From contig CAMWTX010000085.1 of assembly GCA_947177315.1 (NCBI GenBank), positions 1 to 6,811 of the forward strand: DNA of 6,811 bases. The letters are read 5' to 3'. The translations under genes were made by a program, and so were the position numbers. The notes beneath the pieces were generated by a model. It saw nothing but the letters and a program-made list of their open reading frames with translations, was not told where the DNA came from and ran no database searches. Numbering within the stretch: the stretch's first letter is position 1; every line of letters begins with the position of its first letter. Of the stretch, positions 6,047 through 6,811 are shown in pieces. This stretch comes from an uncultured Bacteroidales bacterium. GTDB lineage: Bacteria > Bacteroidota > Bacteroidia > Bacteroidales > P3.

Positions 6047-6631
6047 CTATTCAAAAGCAGGGTAAATATAGCGCAAAGTGGCAAAACCCGTCTTGTCTTC
6101 GGCATTCTTATAAGAAGAGAACTTGATTTTGGCATACTTGCCATCCTTATTTCTCACTACATAGATATTGGGAGATACCGTATAAGCAGGAGGCATGCCC
6201 GAACGCTTTACCCAGGCGTTGAGCACCGGGTTGATTTCCGATTCCTGATAACCGAGAATCCCTTGCATCATCTGGCTGATATCCACCACCAAGGTAGAAT
6301 CGGTCATCACATCGGCGGTGAATTCCCCGGAGGGCAATTCCGTAAGCGCGGACAAGGAAACGGCATCCGATTTCAGGGCAGCTCCTCGGTTGGTCTTTAC
6401 GTTTTCGCGGTGCAGGGCTATATCCCATTTTTCCGGTGCTTCTTCGTTCACGTTCAAGGCCAGGGGAGTGCCCGATTCAAAAGAAAGATAGATCCATTGG
6501 TCGTAGGCGCTCACATCCACGTCGGTCAAGGTAACCGCATCGGAATCTTCTTTTGTGTTGTCGGGCTTGTTGCAGGCGGCAAGAAGCAGCAACGACAGAA
6601 CAAGGACGGCCGGAAAAAATTTAGTTTTCAT
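6047..6631 (-). CDS. hmuY: HmuY family haem-binding lipoprotein
   Basis: A 194-residue lipoprotein with a Lys-containing N-terminus, a hydrophobic core and the lipobox LAAC (Cys20), so it is probably anchored to the outer membrane facing outward. The HmuY fold is marked by AYDQWIYLSFESG (42-54), KWDIALHRENVKTN (68-81), YTVSPNIYVVRNKDGKYAKI (150-169) and the C-terminal TGFATLRYIYP. HmuY proteins bind haem, in some species taking it from host haemoproteins, and hand it to HmuR. P. gingivalis HmuY uses two His ligands; homologues in Bacteroides, Prevotella and Tannerella use Met. Here Met121/Met122 (ISQMMQG) and Met146 (SGMPPAY) lie in the matching regions and are candidate ligands. The frame extends to an ATG at 6661, but starting at 6631 gives a normal lipoprotein signal, whereas the longer form adds ten residues before it. 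It is the first gene of the haem operon. Confidence 0.88.
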   Translation of the reverse strand: MKTKFFPAVLVLSLLLLAACNKPDNTKEDSDAVTLTDVDVSAYDQWIYLSFESGTPLALNVNEEAPEKWDIALHRENVKTNRGAALKSDAVSLSALTELPSGEFTADVMTDSTLVVDISQMMQGILGYQESEINPVLNAWVKRSGMPPAYTVSPNIYVVRNKDGKYAKIKFSSYKNAEDKTGFATLRYIYPAFE

Positions 6632-6698
6632 ATAATATGATCTGTTTAATGTTGACACCAAGCGGTTTAGTTGGCAAGCCGATAAAGCATGCCTCTAA

Positions 6699-6722
6699 AA
6701 TCCGGATGCAAAAATGCGGATT
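6699..6722. repeat. Inverted repeat AATCCG-N12-CGGATT upstream of hmuY
   Basis: Perfect six-base arms at 6699-6704 and 6717-6722 exactly bracket the candidate -7 element (6709-6716). This arrangement suits a dimeric repressor site. It is not an obvious Fur box (no GATAAT repeats). A leader hairpin is the other option. Confidence 0.4.
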
Positions 6723-6740
6723 CCCCGCCAAGTGTCCAAT
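6709..6740 (-). promoter_or_regulatory. Candidate promoter of the hmuY-hmuR operon
   Basis: On the - strand, ATTG (6737-6740) is followed after 20 bases by CATTTTTG (6709-6716). Each differs from the Bacteroides consensus (TTTG / TAnnTTTG) by one base, and the spacing equals that of the SulP promoter. A start near 6703 would leave a leader of roughly 70 bases. Imperfect elements would fit a regulated promoter, but chance is not excluded. Confidence 0.35.
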
Positions 6741-6744
6741 ACAC
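6732..6744. repeat. Inverted repeat GTGT-N5-ACAC upstream of hmuY
   Basis: Four-base arms at 6732-6735 and 6741-6744 surround CCAAT, which contains the candidate -33 element. With the repeat at 6699-6722 it places dyad symmetry over both promoter elements. The arms are short, so this is suggestive only. Confidence 0.3.
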
Positions 6745-6748
6745 GAAT

Positions 6749-6788
6749 ATAGGTATTTTGCCAAAAACACCTACTGCGGAATAGGTAT
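6749..6788. repeat. Direct repeat ATAGGTAT, two copies 32 bases apart
   Basis: The octamer occurs at 6749-6756 and 6781-6788, about three helical turns apart. Between them, at 6769-6774, lies CACCTA, an inverted near-copy of the TAGGT core. Upstream of the candidate promoter, such repeats could bind an activator. Confidence 0.3.
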
Positions 6789-6811
6789 GATTCGGCTTTG
6801 GAATGCAAAAC

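Larger units (their letters stand above)
6632..6811. other. Non-coding upstream region of the haem operon
   Basis: These 180 bases reach the right edge. I find no convincing gene: the open frames on either strand are under 40 codons and not protein-like. The region contains a weak promoter match, two inverted repeats and a repeated octamer, listed separately, so it most likely holds the control region of the HmuY/HmuR operon. Whether the next gene is divergent or co-directional cannot be seen. Confidence 0.6.

Noticed and set aside
6690..6785. Small + strand frame of 31 codons beginning ATGCCTCTA
   Set aside because: It overlaps the candidate hmuY promoter and repeats, has no evident ribosome-binding context, and its length is within chance.
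6695..6811. 38-codon frame on the - strand ending TAG at 6695-6697, as a possible upstream gene tail
   Set aside because: The peptide does not look protein-like (many Arg, Trp and Cys), such a run is not rare by chance, and the region has promoter-like elements instead.
6632..6811. Fur box upstream of the haem operon
   Set aside because: I found no GATAAT-type repeats resembling the 19-base consensus, so an iron-repressor site cannot be claimed from sequence.
1..6811. tRNA, rRNA, CRISPR, insertion sequence or riboswitch
   Set aside because: No cloverleaf, repeat-spacer pattern, transposase frame with terminal repeats, or recognisable riboswitch core was seen; intergenic gaps are mostly under 100 bases.

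Overview
This window looks like chromosomal DNA from a member of the Bacteroidales (phylum Bacteroidota). Three things point there: a HmuY-family lipoprotein next to a TonB-dependent receptor that carries an N-terminal carboxypeptidase-regulatory-like domain; Stealth-family capsule phosphotransferases; and candidate promoters matching the Bacteroides pattern TTTG (-33) / TAnnTTTG (-7). I cannot place it at genus level.

Left part (1-1982), surface polysaccharide. A protein-like reading frame enters from the left edge and stops at 91; it is probably the C-terminal tail of an upstream polysaccharide gene. A Stealth-family phosphotransferase follows on the + strand (117-1100). A second, diverged Stealth paralogue lies tail-to-tail on the - strand (1104-1982), with three bases between the two stop codons. 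Both should transfer a sugar-1-phosphate in capsule or related glycan assembly. Sampled stretches here are more AT-rich than the rest of the window, which fits an exchangeable polysaccharide locus.

Middle part (2054-3754), anion transport. A full-length SulP-family transporter with a C-terminal STAS domain is on the - strand. It has what looks like a complete promoter of its own (TTTG, 20 bases, TACTTTTG). The -7 octamer TACTTTTG also precedes the - strand Stealth gene.

Right part (3835-6631), haem uptake. On the - strand, a HmuY-like haem-binding lipoprotein is followed after 22 bases by a HmuR-like TonB-dependent outer-membrane receptor, almost certainly as one operon. The lipoprotein would bind or scavenge haem at the cell surface and pass it to the receptor for TonB-driven import. 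The hmuSTUV genes that follow hmuYR in Porphyromonas gingivalis are absent; the next gene is the separately promoted SulP transporter. The 180 bases upstream of the lipoprotein hold two inverted repeats around a weak promoter match, and a repeated octamer, so this may be a regulated promoter region.

I see no rRNA, tRNA, CRISPR array, transposase or strong intrinsic terminator. Every substantial gene belongs to a recognisable family, and I find no convincing sign of a wholly new system. The most interesting points are the convergent Stealth pair, the methionine-rich putative haem ligands of the HmuY/HmuR pair, and the structured hmuY upstream region.
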